Source: a virus. From it: a stretch of 37,934 nucleotides of DNA. A model generated the notes under the pieces. The model worked only from the letters and a program-made list of their open reading frames with translations, made no database searches and was not told the origin of the DNA. A program made the position numbers and the translations under genes. Each line of letters opens with the position of its first letter. Position 1 is the stretch's first letter. The DNA lies in IMG/VR virus record IMGVR_UViG_3300036770_008711, positions 1-37,934 of that record, one strand, 5' to 3'. Shown here one piece after another: positions 29,807 to 37,286 of the stretch.

Positions 29807-30285
29807 GGTTCCACCTTGGTAAATACACGGCCGCCTAACTGCTGCATGCGCTCTTCAAATAATCTGCGGTCTTCCGCCGGTGACAGCTGGTGCTGTTGTT
29901 TCAGTTCGATACTGGGCGAACGGTTGGCAACCGGCGCTTGCGCTTTGGCTTCCATCACCCGCTTTAAATAGTTGTGATTGGCCAGCGGCTTGTTTTCGCC
30001 CTGGTGCCGTTTGTTGTGAATGCTTTGCACGGTTTCGCGCAGTGCTTCGGCCAGTAGCGGCTGGTTAGATGTCAGGGCCAGTGTTTCCTGCGCCAGATTT
30101 AAGGCACGGCCATTGGATAAGTCTTGCTTCGCTGGCCGGAACAGGCCCAGATAACTTACAAGGGCTGGCGCCAGCTGATAACCCAGCTTTGACATCAGGC
30201 CAAGCAACTGCCGGCCGGCTTCATCCTGGATCAATGCATCCAGCTGAATGTGACTGTGACAAACAGGACAGCGGCCTAACTTCAT
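29803..30285 (-). CDS. Zinc-motif early protein
   Basis: This encodes 160 residues. The N-terminus contains CPVCHSH (C6, C9, H10, H12), a likely zinc knuckle or half site, followed by a helical region (about 20-95) and a basic Gln-rich C-terminal part. It is located between gemA and mor and overlaps both by four bases. Many Mu-like phages have a protein of this size here, with unknown function. A regulatory or nucleic-acid-binding role is likely. Confidence 0.7.
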   Translation of the reverse strand: MKLGRCPVCHSHIQLDALIQDEAGRQLLGLMSKLGYQLAPALVSYLGLFRPAKQDLSNGRALNLAQETLALTSNQPLLAEALRETVQSIHNKRHQGENKPLANHNYLKRVMEAKAQAPVANRSPSIELKQQHQLSPAEDRRLFEERMQQLGGRVFTKVEP

Positions 30286-30848
30286 GCACTCTGCCCTTCA
30301 TAAATTCGTTGCCATTTCGACAGCACCTGGCTGTAACTGGCTTGCGGGTGGATTTCGTGACCGTCGGACCGCAGAGCGTTAAACATTTCACGCCGGCACC
30401 AGCGCTTTAAGGACTCCAGCACTTTCACGGCCATGCCATCCTGGAGCCACTGCACTTCAGCCACACCCATGCCACCATTCATTTCAGCGGTCATGCGTTG
30501 CACCCAGCTATTCAAAGCGGTTTCACTGCCATTGTTCAGAAACTCTGCCTTGGCCATAAACACCCAAATGGCGCGGATCACTGCCCGTATATCTTGCGGG
30601 CCATCGCTACTGGTTGGGCTTAAGCGTTTTTGCCCCGGTTTAACCGGCTTTTTAACGACCTTAAAACCCAAATTAACCATGACATCTAACACAGCCTGCA
30701 GTTCTGCAATGGTCAGCTGAGTGCTACTTGTTTTTCCTTTGCCGTGGTGGGCCAATAGCGCCCGATAGCTTTCGTCGGCCATGTGCAGTTGGCTTTTGCC
30801 AATGTGGAGCATCTTTATCAAATGCTGCTTTGATGTTTTCGTTTGCAA
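30282..30848 (-). CDS. gemA: GemA-like regulatory protein (Mu gp16, DUF1018)
   Basis: This 188-residue protein has the GemA/DUF1018 pattern: LIKMLHIGKSQLHMADESYRALL at the start (here interrupted by family variation), AELQAVLDVMVNLGFKV, then IRAIWVFMAKAEFL and the C-terminal ALRSDGHE. The start is TTG at 30848, with AGAGG 9 bases upstream; the next Met would cut into the conserved region. In Mu, GemA modulates host gene expression and DNA topology functions. The upstream leader is one of the two composite repeat copies. Confidence 0.85.
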   Translation of the reverse strand: MQTKTSKQHLIKMLHIGKSQLHMADESYRALLAHHGKGKTSSTQLTIAELQAVLDVMVNLGFKVVKKPVKPGQKRLSPTSSDGPQDIRAVIRAIWVFMAKAEFLNNGSETALNSWVQRMTAEMNGGMGVAEVQWLQDGMAVKVLESLKRWCRREMFNALRSDGHEIHPQASYSQVLSKWQRIYEGQSA

Positions 30849-30863
30849 AACTGCTTACCTCTT

Positions 30864-30920
30864 CGCTGCTCATCAGTACCCAGCCACGACGCTGGATAGA
30901 CGCCAATTGGCGTTTCGCTT
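30864..30920. repeat. Composite repeat, copy 1 (gemA leader)
   Basis: Bases 30864-30901 are identical to 31349-31386 (38/38). They are followed by a perfect palindrome CGCCAATTGGCG (30901-30912) and GTTTCGCTT (30912-30920), which is also shared with copy 2. The copy ends just before the ribosome binding site of gemA. The 38-mer contains its own small stem, CCAGC/GCTGG. Confidence 0.95.
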
Positions 30921-31338
30921 ATTCGCTCTCGGCGACAACACTTAACCCATCCAATTTTTTAAACTGCCGAATGAGCGTTTTTTCACTGGTAAACAGTGGA
31001 GAGAAATATGAATAGGTTTTATCCAAATCCGGAAAATACTGTTTGATCCGACGCTTGCCATACTCGTTGATGAGCTTCTGTTTCTTTGCCGGTGAGTAAA
31101 GATGCTTTGTGCGTTTGCACCACACCTGACTTGTGAGCGGGTTAAATAAACTGCTGGATTGAATTCCTTGGGACGGTTGAATAACCCCGTCTATGTAAAC
31201 CACTAAGCCGAGTTTGTTTTTTTCGACAAATGTCTTGCTGACGGATAATAAAGTTTCGCCCAACTGGAATTTTTCAGTGTGAAACACTCGCTCACTGAAG
31301 TGTTTTTCGATTGTCGCCCACTGCTCTTTGCTAATCAT
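30919..31338 (-). CDS. Cargo-like protein of unknown function between repeats
   Basis: The start is the ATG at 31338 (MISKEQWATIEKHF), with GGGAGC 6 bases upstream. It overlaps the end of a tiny upstream ORF by ATGA. The 139-residue product is basic, with WCKRTKHLYSPAKKQKLI and KRRIKQYFPDLDKTYSYF, and has no membrane helix or recognised domain. It is not part of the Mu backbone as I know it. It lies exactly between two copies of a 38-bp repeat, so it looks like an inserted accessory gene, possibly directed against a host function. Confidence 0.7.
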   Translation of the reverse strand: MISKEQWATIEKHFSERVFHTEKFQLGETLLSVSKTFVEKNKLGLVVYIDGVIQPSQGIQSSSLFNPLTSQVWCKRTKHLYSPAKKQKLINEYGKRRIKQYFPDLDKTYSYFSPLFTSEKTLIRQFKKLDGLSVVAESE

Positions 31339-31421
31339 TGAATGCTCCCGCTGCTCATCAGTACCCAGCCACGACGCTGGATAGACAGCCCGGTCATCAA
31401 TACCGGACTGTTTCGCTTCAC
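31335..31421 (-). CDS. Possible 28-residue coupled mini-gene
   Basis: Starting from GTG at 31421, which overlaps the stop codon of the upstream gene by GTGA, a 28-codon ORF runs through repeat copy 2 and ends in a TGA that overlaps the ATG of the next gene (ATGA). The peptide contains SIQRRGWVLMSS, encoded by the repeat; copy 1 encodes the same residues in the frame that ends the cargo gene. Two perfect coupling junctions suggest that ribosomes really cross this leader. No ribosome binding site of its own is visible. Confidence 0.4.
   Translation of the reverse strand: MKRNSPVLMTGLSIQRRGWVLMSSGSIQ
31349..31418. repeat. Composite repeat, copy 2 (cargo gene leader)
   Basis: The same 38-mer as copy 1 (31349-31386) is followed by a different dyad (CAGCCCGGT / ACCGGACTG, 7-base loop, 31386-31410) and then the same GTTTCGCTT (31410-31418). 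The copy ends just before the ribosome binding site of the cargo gene. The two copies are 485 bp apart. Confidence 0.95.
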
Positions 31422-31645
31422 ACTGTTTTATGGAATTCGACAAACTCCTGCAGCTGCTCAACGCTTTCGCAAGTGTTTTCGAACCAGTTCCAAAGCGTGT
31501 CTTCGTCGATGCCGGCTGTACTGGCGATGCCTTTCATCAGGCATTCATAGCCAGGCACTTGCGGCCATACGTCCAGCTTGTAGAGCACACAGAGTGAAAT
31601 CATGTGCTGGCGCATTTCCCATAAGGCTTTGGTCAGTTCATCCAT
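31418..31645 (-). CDS. Small early protein, unknown
   Basis: This encodes 75 residues from ATG at 31645, with a strong ribosome binding site (GGAGG, 7 bases upstream) inside the preceding gene, which it overlaps by 13 bases. The protein is helical and acidic towards the end (DEDTLWNWFENTCESVEQLQEF). No domain is recognised. Small proteins of this kind are usual in the early operons of Mu-like phages. Confidence 0.65.
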   Translation of the reverse strand: MDELTKALWEMRQHMISLCVLYKLDVWPQVPGYECLMKGIASTAGIDEDTLWNWFENTCESVEQLQEFVEFHKTV

Positions 31646-31836
31646 CCCTTGACCTCCCCGTTTGGCAGTTCGCCATTGCCGAGTACCCAGAGCAATGCGG
31701 CTGCAACGCCTTGCTCAAAGGTGTCACCTGGGTGATTAGTGACGTACTGCTCCCGAATGGCCAATGACACCGCGATTTCGCGCTGAATGGCTTCATCGTC
31801 AGGCCGTGGGACTGGCTTACGTGCTGGCGCTGTCAT
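31633..31836 (-). CDS. Small early protein, unknown
   Basis: This encodes 67 residues, with a Pro/Arg-rich N-terminus, a helical centre (AIQREIAVSLAIREQYV) and the sequence GDTFEQGVAAALLWVLG. It overlaps the upstream DUF3164 gene by four bases (ATGA). No function is known. The helix-GxTxxxG arrangement is seen in small Mu-like early ORFs. Confidence 0.6.
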   Translation of the reverse strand: MTAPARKPVPRPDDEAIQREIAVSLAIREQYVTNHPGDTFEQGVAAALLWVLGNGELPNGEVKGWMN

Positions 31837-32462
31837 AACTGCACCGCCGCGATATCCAAAGGAATGGACCGGTACATTTCAGAATCGCCGATGCGCTCAT
31901 ACACCCGGATATAAGCTTTGCTACCGACAACCTGCACCGCTTCACCAATCGCAGTCATGGCTTTAAGCCAGCGTTCGTCTTTAATATCGAGTCGACGCAA
32001 GCCCAACACGCGGCTGGTACTGATGTTGCCTGCTTTATCCGTGTTGAAGGCGTTGGCCACAATGGCTTTTAATTCCGGAGCAGCGCCGGCCGTCCAGTCA
32101 GCCAGGCATTCGTCAATCAGTGCCCGCGCCGCCTGCAGCCGTTCATCAAATTGCAGGTGTTCCTGAATAGCGCGCTGCACTTTGTAGCGGCCATCAAAGC
32201 TGTATAGCGTCAGGTTGCCCTTTTTACCGCCAACGTTGGTGTCGTACTGCTCCAGCGACAGGTCAACAAAAGCAGCGATGTCAGCAAAAGCTGAAGTCTT
32301 AAACTCGGCCATTAATTGGCTCAGTTCGGTGGCCTTTTGCACCAGTTCATGCACCAAATCATTCCGTGCCCGGTCAATCGGTTTCACCATATTCACAGGG
32401 ATTAACGCCCCTTGAGCGTTCCGCCAGTAGCCGGCGGGAATTGCATGTGTAGAAGTATCCAT
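31833..32462 (-). CDS. DUF3164 early phage protein
   Basis: From ATG at 32462 (GGAG 7 bases upstream) the protein has 209 residues. It has the DUF3164 pattern: YWRNAQGALIPVNMVKP, then DRARNDLVHELV, an acidic helical core with ALIDECLADW and a C-terminal RVLGLRRLDIKDERWLKAM segment. DUF3164 proteins are a hallmark of the early region of Mu-like phages. Their function is not established. The reading from 32585 is an artefact of the open frame upstream. Confidence 0.85.
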   Translation of the reverse strand: MDTSTHAIPAGYWRNAQGALIPVNMVKPIDRARNDLVHELVQKATELSQLMAEFKTSAFADIAAFVDLSLEQYDTNVGGKKGNLTLYSFDGRYKVQRAIQEHLQFDERLQAARALIDECLADWTAGAAPELKAIVANAFNTDKAGNISTSRVLGLRRLDIKDERWLKAMTAIGEAVQVVGSKAYIRVYERIGDSEMYRSIPLDIAAVQL

Positions 32463-32493
32463 GGGGTCTCCAATAGCGATGGTTGTTGGCGGG

Positions 32494-32769
32494 TTACTGC
32501 ATGGCCGAATCGTCGGCATTCCAGGTGACCAGGCACCCACTGAATACCGCAGCCATAATTCTTTCTGGCGCAGCGCCACGCTCACGGATACAGCGGATCT
32601 CTGTACCCTTTGGCGTTTTGTTGGCCGGTGGTGTGCTGATGGTGATGATTGGCTGAACGTGGTTCATGCTCAGGCCAATCACCTTGTAGCCGCGTTTATC
32701 CAACAGGTTCACTGCGTTGGTGGCATCGCGGAGTGCCAGCTTGATATCGTTTGCGTTTTTCATGGTCAT
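32494..32769 (-). CDS. Small early protein, unknown
   Basis: This encodes 91 residues. The start ATG at 32769 overlaps the upstream stop (AAATGA) and has AGGA 7 bases upstream; Met3 is an alternative. The N-terminus resembles a helix for DNA or protein contact (ANDIKLALRDATNAVNLLDKRGY), followed by a beta hairpin and a basic loop (PKGTEIRCIRERG). No family is recognised. Confidence 0.6.
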   Translation of the reverse strand: MTMKNANDIKLALRDATNAVNLLDKRGYKVIGLSMNHVQPIITISTPPANKTPKGTEIRCIRERGAAPERIMAAVFSGCLVTWNADDSAMQ

Positions 32770-33263
32770 TTATCCATCCTGTTGAATTTAATGCTCAAAC
32801 TCACTAACTCAGCCTGCAGCAACTCGATCAATTGCAGTGCCCCACCGCCTTCTGATTCAACCTGACGTTTTAGGCGACCAATTACTGCCGCAGCGTCGTA
32901 ATGAGAGGACGACTTAGTTCGGTCTGTTCTAGCTTCGAGCGCCACCCCCTGAGTTACCGGCAAATCCGAATGCTGGCACCCAGACCGGCAAGCTTTGTAC
33001 AACCTGAGTTTTTGCGGATTGCTCGTGTAATGGTTCTTCTGATGCTGCTGACACGTATGCCAGGCAATATTGCCCAGAACTGGACAGCTAACAGATTTCG
33101 CCATATACACGCTTTCAACTAACGCTTGGATGCGCCCCATATCCCCTGGATATTTTTCATTGACGACCTGACTGACGACCGTATTACTAACTCCGAGCCT
33201 TTCCGCAACTGGCCGCTGCCCGTTAAGCTCTACTTGCTCCCGAAGAACTGCTAACCACTTCAT
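32766..33263 (-). CDS. HTH protein with cysteine cluster, early region
   Basis: This 165-residue protein has an N-terminal Cro-type HTH (NGQRPVAERLGVSNTVVSQVV). A conserved CPVLGNIAWHTCQQHQ and YKACRSGC segment in the centre gives four Cys and several His that could bind zinc. A C-terminal helix with EGGGALQLIELLQAELV follows. The same arrangement occurs in early proteins of D3112-like Mu-like phages. It overlaps the upstream gene by ATGA. It is probably a transcription regulator. Confidence 0.75.
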   Translation of the reverse strand: MKWLAVLREQVELNGQRPVAERLGVSNTVVSQVVNEKYPGDMGRIQALVESVYMAKSVSCPVLGNIAWHTCQQHQKNHYTSNPQKLRLYKACRSGCQHSDLPVTQGVALEARTDRTKSSSHYDAAAVIGRLKRQVESEGGGALQLIELLQAELVSLSIKFNRMDK

Positions 33264-33838
33264 GAATTACTGTCCTTCTGCAAGTACGGATAGAGCTTCT
33301 GCTCGTTTTGATCCCAACAAGCACAGCTGTCGCGACGACCAATCGGAGCTTTGGGGCCGGTATCTCTTATGAGGTGCCAACATGTTTCAGTTCCGGCCCT
33401 TTCTTTTGGTGAAAGGTTCTTACTTACTCGGCGCCCTCGGATATATCCCGACTTTTCAAGCTCAGCCAGATAGCTTTTGATGCTCTTGGGAGAACATCCA
33501 GTTACTGACTCAATAGTTGCCGCAGTTGTGGTTCTGTTGATTCGTAGACTGTTCCATACAAGCTGCCGACCTGTTGTACCGTTGCGCTTTTTGGCTGCGC
33601 CCCGGTTGCGCCCTTTTCCAAACACCGGGGCAGAGTCGTTTTGCGCGATCACTTTGTATACAAGCGGGTTTCCTTGAACCCCACGGCCACGCTCAACGGC
33701 TACAAACCCTTGTTTCTCAAGTCTTTTGATAATTGTTCTGCACAGTTCAAGTTCCATCTCAACGGCATTAGCTACGTCGGAAGTTGTGAAGCACTCCGCT
33801 TGCTTCATAAAGTTCCAAGCTAATTCGCTTTGGCTCAT
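33260..33838 (-). CDS. Winged-helix early regulator
   Basis: The protein has 192 residues with two winged-helix-like units: residues 1-65 (SDVANAVEMELELCRTIIKRLEKQG) and 90-150 (TAATIESVTGCSPKSIKSYLAELEKSG). The linker between them is basic, and the end has CACW. It starts with a good GGAG 6 bases upstream, 14 bp after the MuB-like gene. It probably binds DNA, and may control early transcription or replication. The precise family is not recognised. Confidence 0.7.
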   Translation of the reverse strand: MSQSELAWNFMKQAECFTTSDVANAVEMELELCRTIIKRLEKQGFVAVERGRGVQGNPLVYKVIAQNDSAPVFGKGRNRGAAKKRNGTTGRQLVWNSLRINRTTTAATIESVTGCSPKSIKSYLAELEKSGYIRGRRVSKNLSPKERAGTETCWHLIRDTGPKAPIGRRDSCACWDQNEQKLYPYLQKDSNS

Positions 33839-33851
33839 GCATGACTCCTGC

Positions 33852-34574
33852 TCAACGATGGTTCAGGAACAGTTGGCCATCACCCCAAGCGGCGCGGTCG
33901 ATAAAGCTCTCACCACTTGCTATTGCTGCGCGCTCGACTTTTTCTAGAGCGATCAGTATCCGACGGACTTCGCCACCTGAGCGTTGCCGGATGTATTCCA
34001 GCAAATCCTCGCCAACAGCAATTCGCTCATCCAGCAGTTCTTGTGAAAATTTGAAAACGTCTTCCAAATCAGCTGCTTTGAATTCAACCCATTCACTAAT
34101 CCGGTTAAAAAGCTGTTTGCGATGTGAAATACGTCGGGCAATTTCTTCCATCCCGATCAGGACAATTGGCTGTTCTGTGCTGTCATATAAGTCGCGGATG
34201 GTTTCCATCGTTTTTGGCTGGCCAACGATATGGTCTGCTTCATCAATAAACAGAGATAAAGCTCTCTCATTCATTGCCCGAACGATAAAATCGACCATCT
34301 TTCTTAGTGGATACATCGGTTCAGAACCAATTTCGGTCATGACTCGCGCCAGGAAACTACTTGCTGTATCTGTCGCGTAACAACGGACGTAAAGCGGCTG
34401 CTGACCTGCAACTGTCAGCTCATTAAACATGTAGGTCACTGTTGTCGTTTTGCCGAAACCACTTGGGCCATGGATAAGACCAATCCCTGGAGTGATCATG
34501 CTCCGAGTCAACAGCGTCTCGAACATATGCTGTGTCCGGACCACGTTTTTCACTTCGACTGTTTTATTCTTCAT
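33852..34574 (-). CDS. B: MuB-like transposition AAA+ ATPase
   Basis: This 240-residue protein has Walker A GPSGFGKTT (36-44), Walker B LSLFIDEADH (about 107-115), a sensor-type VLIGMEE and a basic C-terminal helix bundle. It lacks the N-terminal HTH of Mu B (312 residues), as in the D3112/TnsC-like forms. By analogy it binds target DNA, stimulates the transposase and gives target immunity. A 74 bp gap with a 6-bp stem-loop (ATGGCT/AGCCAT, 34600-34618) separates it from the transposase gene. Confidence 0.92.
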   Translation of the reverse strand: MKNKTVEVKNVVRTQHMFETLLTRSMITPGIGLIHGPSGFGKTTTVTYMFNELTVAGQQPLYVRCYATDTASSFLARVMTEIGSEPMYPLRKMVDFIVRAMNERALSLFIDEADHIVGQPKTMETIRDLYDSTEQPIVLIGMEEIARRISHRKQLFNRISEWVEFKAADLEDVFKFSQELLDERIAVGEDLLEYIRQRSGGEVRRILIALEKVERAAIASGESFIDRAAWGDGQLFLNHR

Positions 34575-34648
34575 CTATATACTCCGTGTTGTAGATTGCA
34601 TGGCTTTGCAACAGCCATACGATTTGCCTGGCAGGCGCGCGGCAGGGC

Positions 34649-36886
34649 TCAACCGTTAGCGCGCTTGCCCTCTTCTAAAATCCTGTCTAATCGTTTTCTG
34701 GTCATGGTGTGAGTCAGTCGGAACTGTGTTAGCCAACTTTGCTCGCGCTCAGTGAGTTGCCGGATCAAACTTTCTCTTGTGAGCCATTCAGCTTGTTCAT
34801 GTTCGGTCCGAAGCACTTTGCTCGATTGCTCTTGCAACACCGCTTTGCGGCGTTCTAGCTCTTCACGTTTTGCACTAATGGCATGCAGTTCTTCTTCCGT
34901 GTATCGACTTTCCGATTTGTTGGCCAACAAGCTGGATGCGGTTTTACTCAGCGCGTTTAATGCCTCATTTGAAGTATCAAACTGCGTTGGGTTGAATCCT
35001 ACGATGGACTGGTTGGCTAATTTCTTCTGCGCAAGCTCAACTGCCGCTAACTGATTAATGCCGAATTGCTGCTGCAGGTTCTCAGCAGTGCGCTTAAAGT
35101 CCCTAAGCCCTTTCATGGCGTTTTTACGGCGTTCTTTGAATTCTGCGGGGTCAATATCGCGACCAATGAGGTCCATATTTACTGCTTCGACATAGGTGTC
35201 ACCCCATGAATCCACTGGGTAAAGTGTTGCCCGGCCTACATCTGACGGATCTAAAAAAACCCTGACACTTTTACGGTTCCATTTGCTTTCCATCAGCTCC
35301 GGTGCAGTAAATCTGATGTTCATTATTGAAACGCCACCGCGAACAACTGTCGCCGTCCCAACAAAGTTCAAAAGCAGATCTAAACTGTGAGGATTTGCAG
35401 GTAAACGAGGGCGGTAACCAGATTCCGCATAGACCTGGAGCGGAGTTTTACCCTCTAATCCAGAATGCGGTTTATGGTGGTAGTCATAGTTCAAGTAATC
35501 GTCGAGAATCTCTTGAAGTGCGCTCGGCGTCAGTGATAGGTCGAGTAACTTCCGGTCCCGATTACGTCTCTCCGCACCGATACTTTCTGCGAAACTTTGC
35601 ATTTCCTGCAGACGCTTTTTGTCAGATACATTGTGCCCAACATAGGCTGGCAACTTTTCCATCAGGCCGTGGCTAATAGTTTTAAAAGCACGCTCAATGA
35701 ACGGTTTTTCCCAACCACTGAACGCAGCTGCCTTGCTCTGGTTTAAGTTGAGCATCTCGAACAAACCAGAAGTCTTCCGACTTACATAGTCACTACCGTT
35801 ATCCGTACGGATCAGGCTTTCTGGCTCTGGAATACCCCAGGTGAGCAAACACTTCCGCATAAGCAGACAAATGCCCTCACTGCTAGAAGTCGGCATTAGG
35901 GTTAGCATCAATCGACGAGTGTAAACATCGATCGCGCCGATAATGCTGTAGCGTCTAGCTTTCCCATTAACATTCAATTGAACATCGGTTGGTGTGGAAT
36001 CAAGCTCCCATACCTGATTAGGCCCGGTGACCCATGGATACATGGTCCCGAATAGTGGGCGATGCGAGTTGTTAAACTCACGTGGATTCGTTGCGTAGGC
36101 CAGCTCGGTCACGAAGTGCGCTTTAATCTTCCTCAAGTGCCGGGCAACTGAACTGGTAGACACTGCCGGCCAGTGAGGAAAGCTTTCTGCTCTTTTGACT
36201 GAAATAAGGTTATGTACTTCGCTCGGCTTATCAGCAAAATGTGGCTTTGCGGTGATTACAGCCAGTACAAACTGAGCAAGCTCTGCATGCTGATCAAATT
36301 TACTGACGACATTGCTTTTGTATTTACCTGCTAACGCCGCAGCTCCATCTTGTGCAGCAGTTGCTTTCCAGCGCCTCAGTGTCATTGGACTGACAGAAGG
36401 AACTAACGACCTAATCCATGATTCAACAGTCAAAGCACCACTGTTGTACTGCTCACAAAACTTCTTTTCACCAATTGTGCTCTGGCGCTGCTTAACAAAA
36501 GGCGTTAAGAACTGATCCATGACACGCAGTACGCAGATTTTTGCTTGTGCAAGATTCTGTTTTTCCTCTGGTAGAGCGCTTAGCTCTTGCAGCACTTTTT
36601 CAGATTCCCGCTGTTTTTTTCTTGCCTGACTTTTGCTATCAGCGTCAATTAATTCTGCAAATTGCTTACTAATTTGGCTGGATGAAACAGCAGATTCTTT
36701 ATCTGAATTCAGGTACTCAACAGTTTCTGCAGGCAGGCTATTAATGCTGAATTCAACACCTTTGCCTTTGATCTTGGGCTGTTGCTCCCAGTTTTGTTTG
36801 GATGCACGAAGCAGCACAGCTCGTTCAGTTTTTGGCATACCGGGAATCCCGGCTAATTCAGCAGCTGAAAACCAGTTCTTCATCAT
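34649..36886 (-). CDS. A: MuA-like DDE transposase
   Basis: The start is ATG at 36886, which overlaps the ner stop (TAATG), giving 745 residues. The N-terminus is an HTH_Mu domain (NWFSAAELAGIPGMPKTERA), homologous to that of the repressor. A Mu-type II/IIIA region follows; the catalytic core has ELDSTPTD (D296), RTDNGSDY (D362) and FIERAFKTIS (E398). A C-terminal beta-barrel and a coiled basic tail complete the protein; the tail probably contacts the MuB-like ATPase. It replicates and integrates the phage by transposition. Confidence 0.95.
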   Translation of the reverse strand: MMKNWFSAAELAGIPGMPKTERAVLLRASKQNWEQQPKIKGKGVEFSINSLPAETVEYLNSDKESAVSSSQISKQFAELIDADSKSQARKKQRESEKVLQELSALPEEKQNLAQAKICVLRVMDQFLTPFVKQRQSTIGEKKFCEQYNSGALTVESWIRSLVPSVSPMTLRRWKATAAQDGAAALAGKYKSNVVSKFDQHAELAQFVLAVITAKPHFADKPSEVHNLISVKRAESFPHWPAVSTSSVARHLRKIKAHFVTELAYATNPREFNNSHRPLFGTMYPWVTGPNQVWELDSTPTDVQLNVNGKARRYSIIGAIDVYTRRLMLTLMPTSSSEGICLLMRKCLLTWGIPEPESLIRTDNGSDYVSRKTSGLFEMLNLNQSKAAAFSGWEKPFIERAFKTISHGLMEKLPAYVGHNVSDKKRLQEMQSFAESIGAERRNRDRKLLDLSLTPSALQEILDDYLNYDYHHKPHSGLEGKTPLQVYAESGYRPRLPANPHSLDLLLNFVGTATVVRGGVSIMNIRFTAPELMESKWNRKSVRVFLDPSDVGRATLYPVDSWGDTYVEAVNMDLIGRDIDPAEFKERRKNAMKGLRDFKRTAENLQQQFGINQLAAVELAQKKLANQSIVGFNPTQFDTSNEALNALSKTASSLLANKSESRYTEEELHAISAKREELERRKAVLQEQSSKVLRTEHEQAEWLTRESLIRQLTEREQSWLTQFRLTHTMTRKRLDRILEEGKRANG

Positions 36887-37104
36887 TATTTTGATTTCCG
36901 TACATAACGACTGGGCCAAATTTTCTCGGGTGTTGTGCCAATTGCTTCAGCGACTAAACGCTCACCTTTTGGCCAGTGCGCAACCAATACGTTGTAAAGA
37001 GTGCCGCTATGCAATCCATGCTTTCTGGATAAAGACGCCATCGACCAGCCTGCTTTTTTAAGCGCGGAGATCACATCAGCTCTGTGCCAGTCTTTGCTTT
37101 CCAT
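36886..37104 (-). CDS. ner: Ner-like DNA-binding regulator
   Basis: From ATG at 37104 (AGGGG 6 bases upstream) the protein has 72 residues, close to Mu Ner (75). It is a small HTH protein of the Nlp/Ner family: WHRADVISALKKAGWSMASL, then SRKHGLHSGTL and IGTTPEKIWPSRY. It limits early transcription and repressor expression during the lytic phase. It is divergent from the repressor across the operator region. An ATG at 37125 is also in frame but has no site. Confidence 0.92.
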   Translation of the reverse strand: MESKDWHRADVISALKKAGWSMASLSRKHGLHSGTLYNVLVAHWPKGERLVAEAIGTTPEKIWPSRYVRKSK

Positions 37105-37125
37105 TCCAATCCCCTGAAATTTCAT

Positions 37126-37286
37126 TTAATCTTTTATAATAGATCTAATAAACATGGTTGATTATTAGTTTATATAGAAACCATCAATTATCAATAGGTT
37201 TATTTCAAAACAGCTTGAGCTTTTAATTAACTCAATGTTTTATATGAACTTTTAATTATTAACCGGATTATTATTCAGGGGCTATT
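37126..37286. promoter_or_regulatory. Operator / internal activation region
   Basis: This 161-bp, very AT-rich region lies between divergent ner and the repressor. It contains a 13-bp direct repeat (GAGCTTTTAATTA at 37217-37229 and GAACTTTTAATTA at 37246-37258, 29 bp apart) and an imperfect palindrome around AGATCT (about 37132-37152). In Mu the corresponding region holds the operators, which are also the transpositional enhancer bound by MuA. A + strand promoter for the repressor may be TTGAGC (37215-37220) with TTATAT (37240-37245). Confidence 0.6.
37167..37194 (-). promoter_or_regulatory. Candidate early promoter (Pe)
   Basis: On the minus strand TTGATA (37194-37189, 5/6) and TAAACT (37172-37167, 4/6) are separated by 16 bp. 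A transcript would start near 37160 and run into ner and the transposase. The surrounding AT-rich palindromes are probable repressor sites. Confidence 0.45.

Noticed and set aside
30724-30906. 60-codon minus strand ORF upstream of and overlapping gemA
   Set aside because: It starts at TTG without a ribosome binding site and overlaps the conserved start of gemA in another frame. Only its repeat-encoded part is of interest and is reported with the repeats.
33841-34380. 179-codon + strand ORF rich in Ser/Arg
   Set aside because: It is antisense to the MuB-like ATPase gene, whose Walker motifs prove the minus strand reading.
37126-37286. Phage end / attL with transposase end sites
   Set aside because: In Mu-like phages the end lies beyond the 3' end of the repressor gene, which is at the window edge. 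No terminal TG..CA end or target duplication can be seen here.
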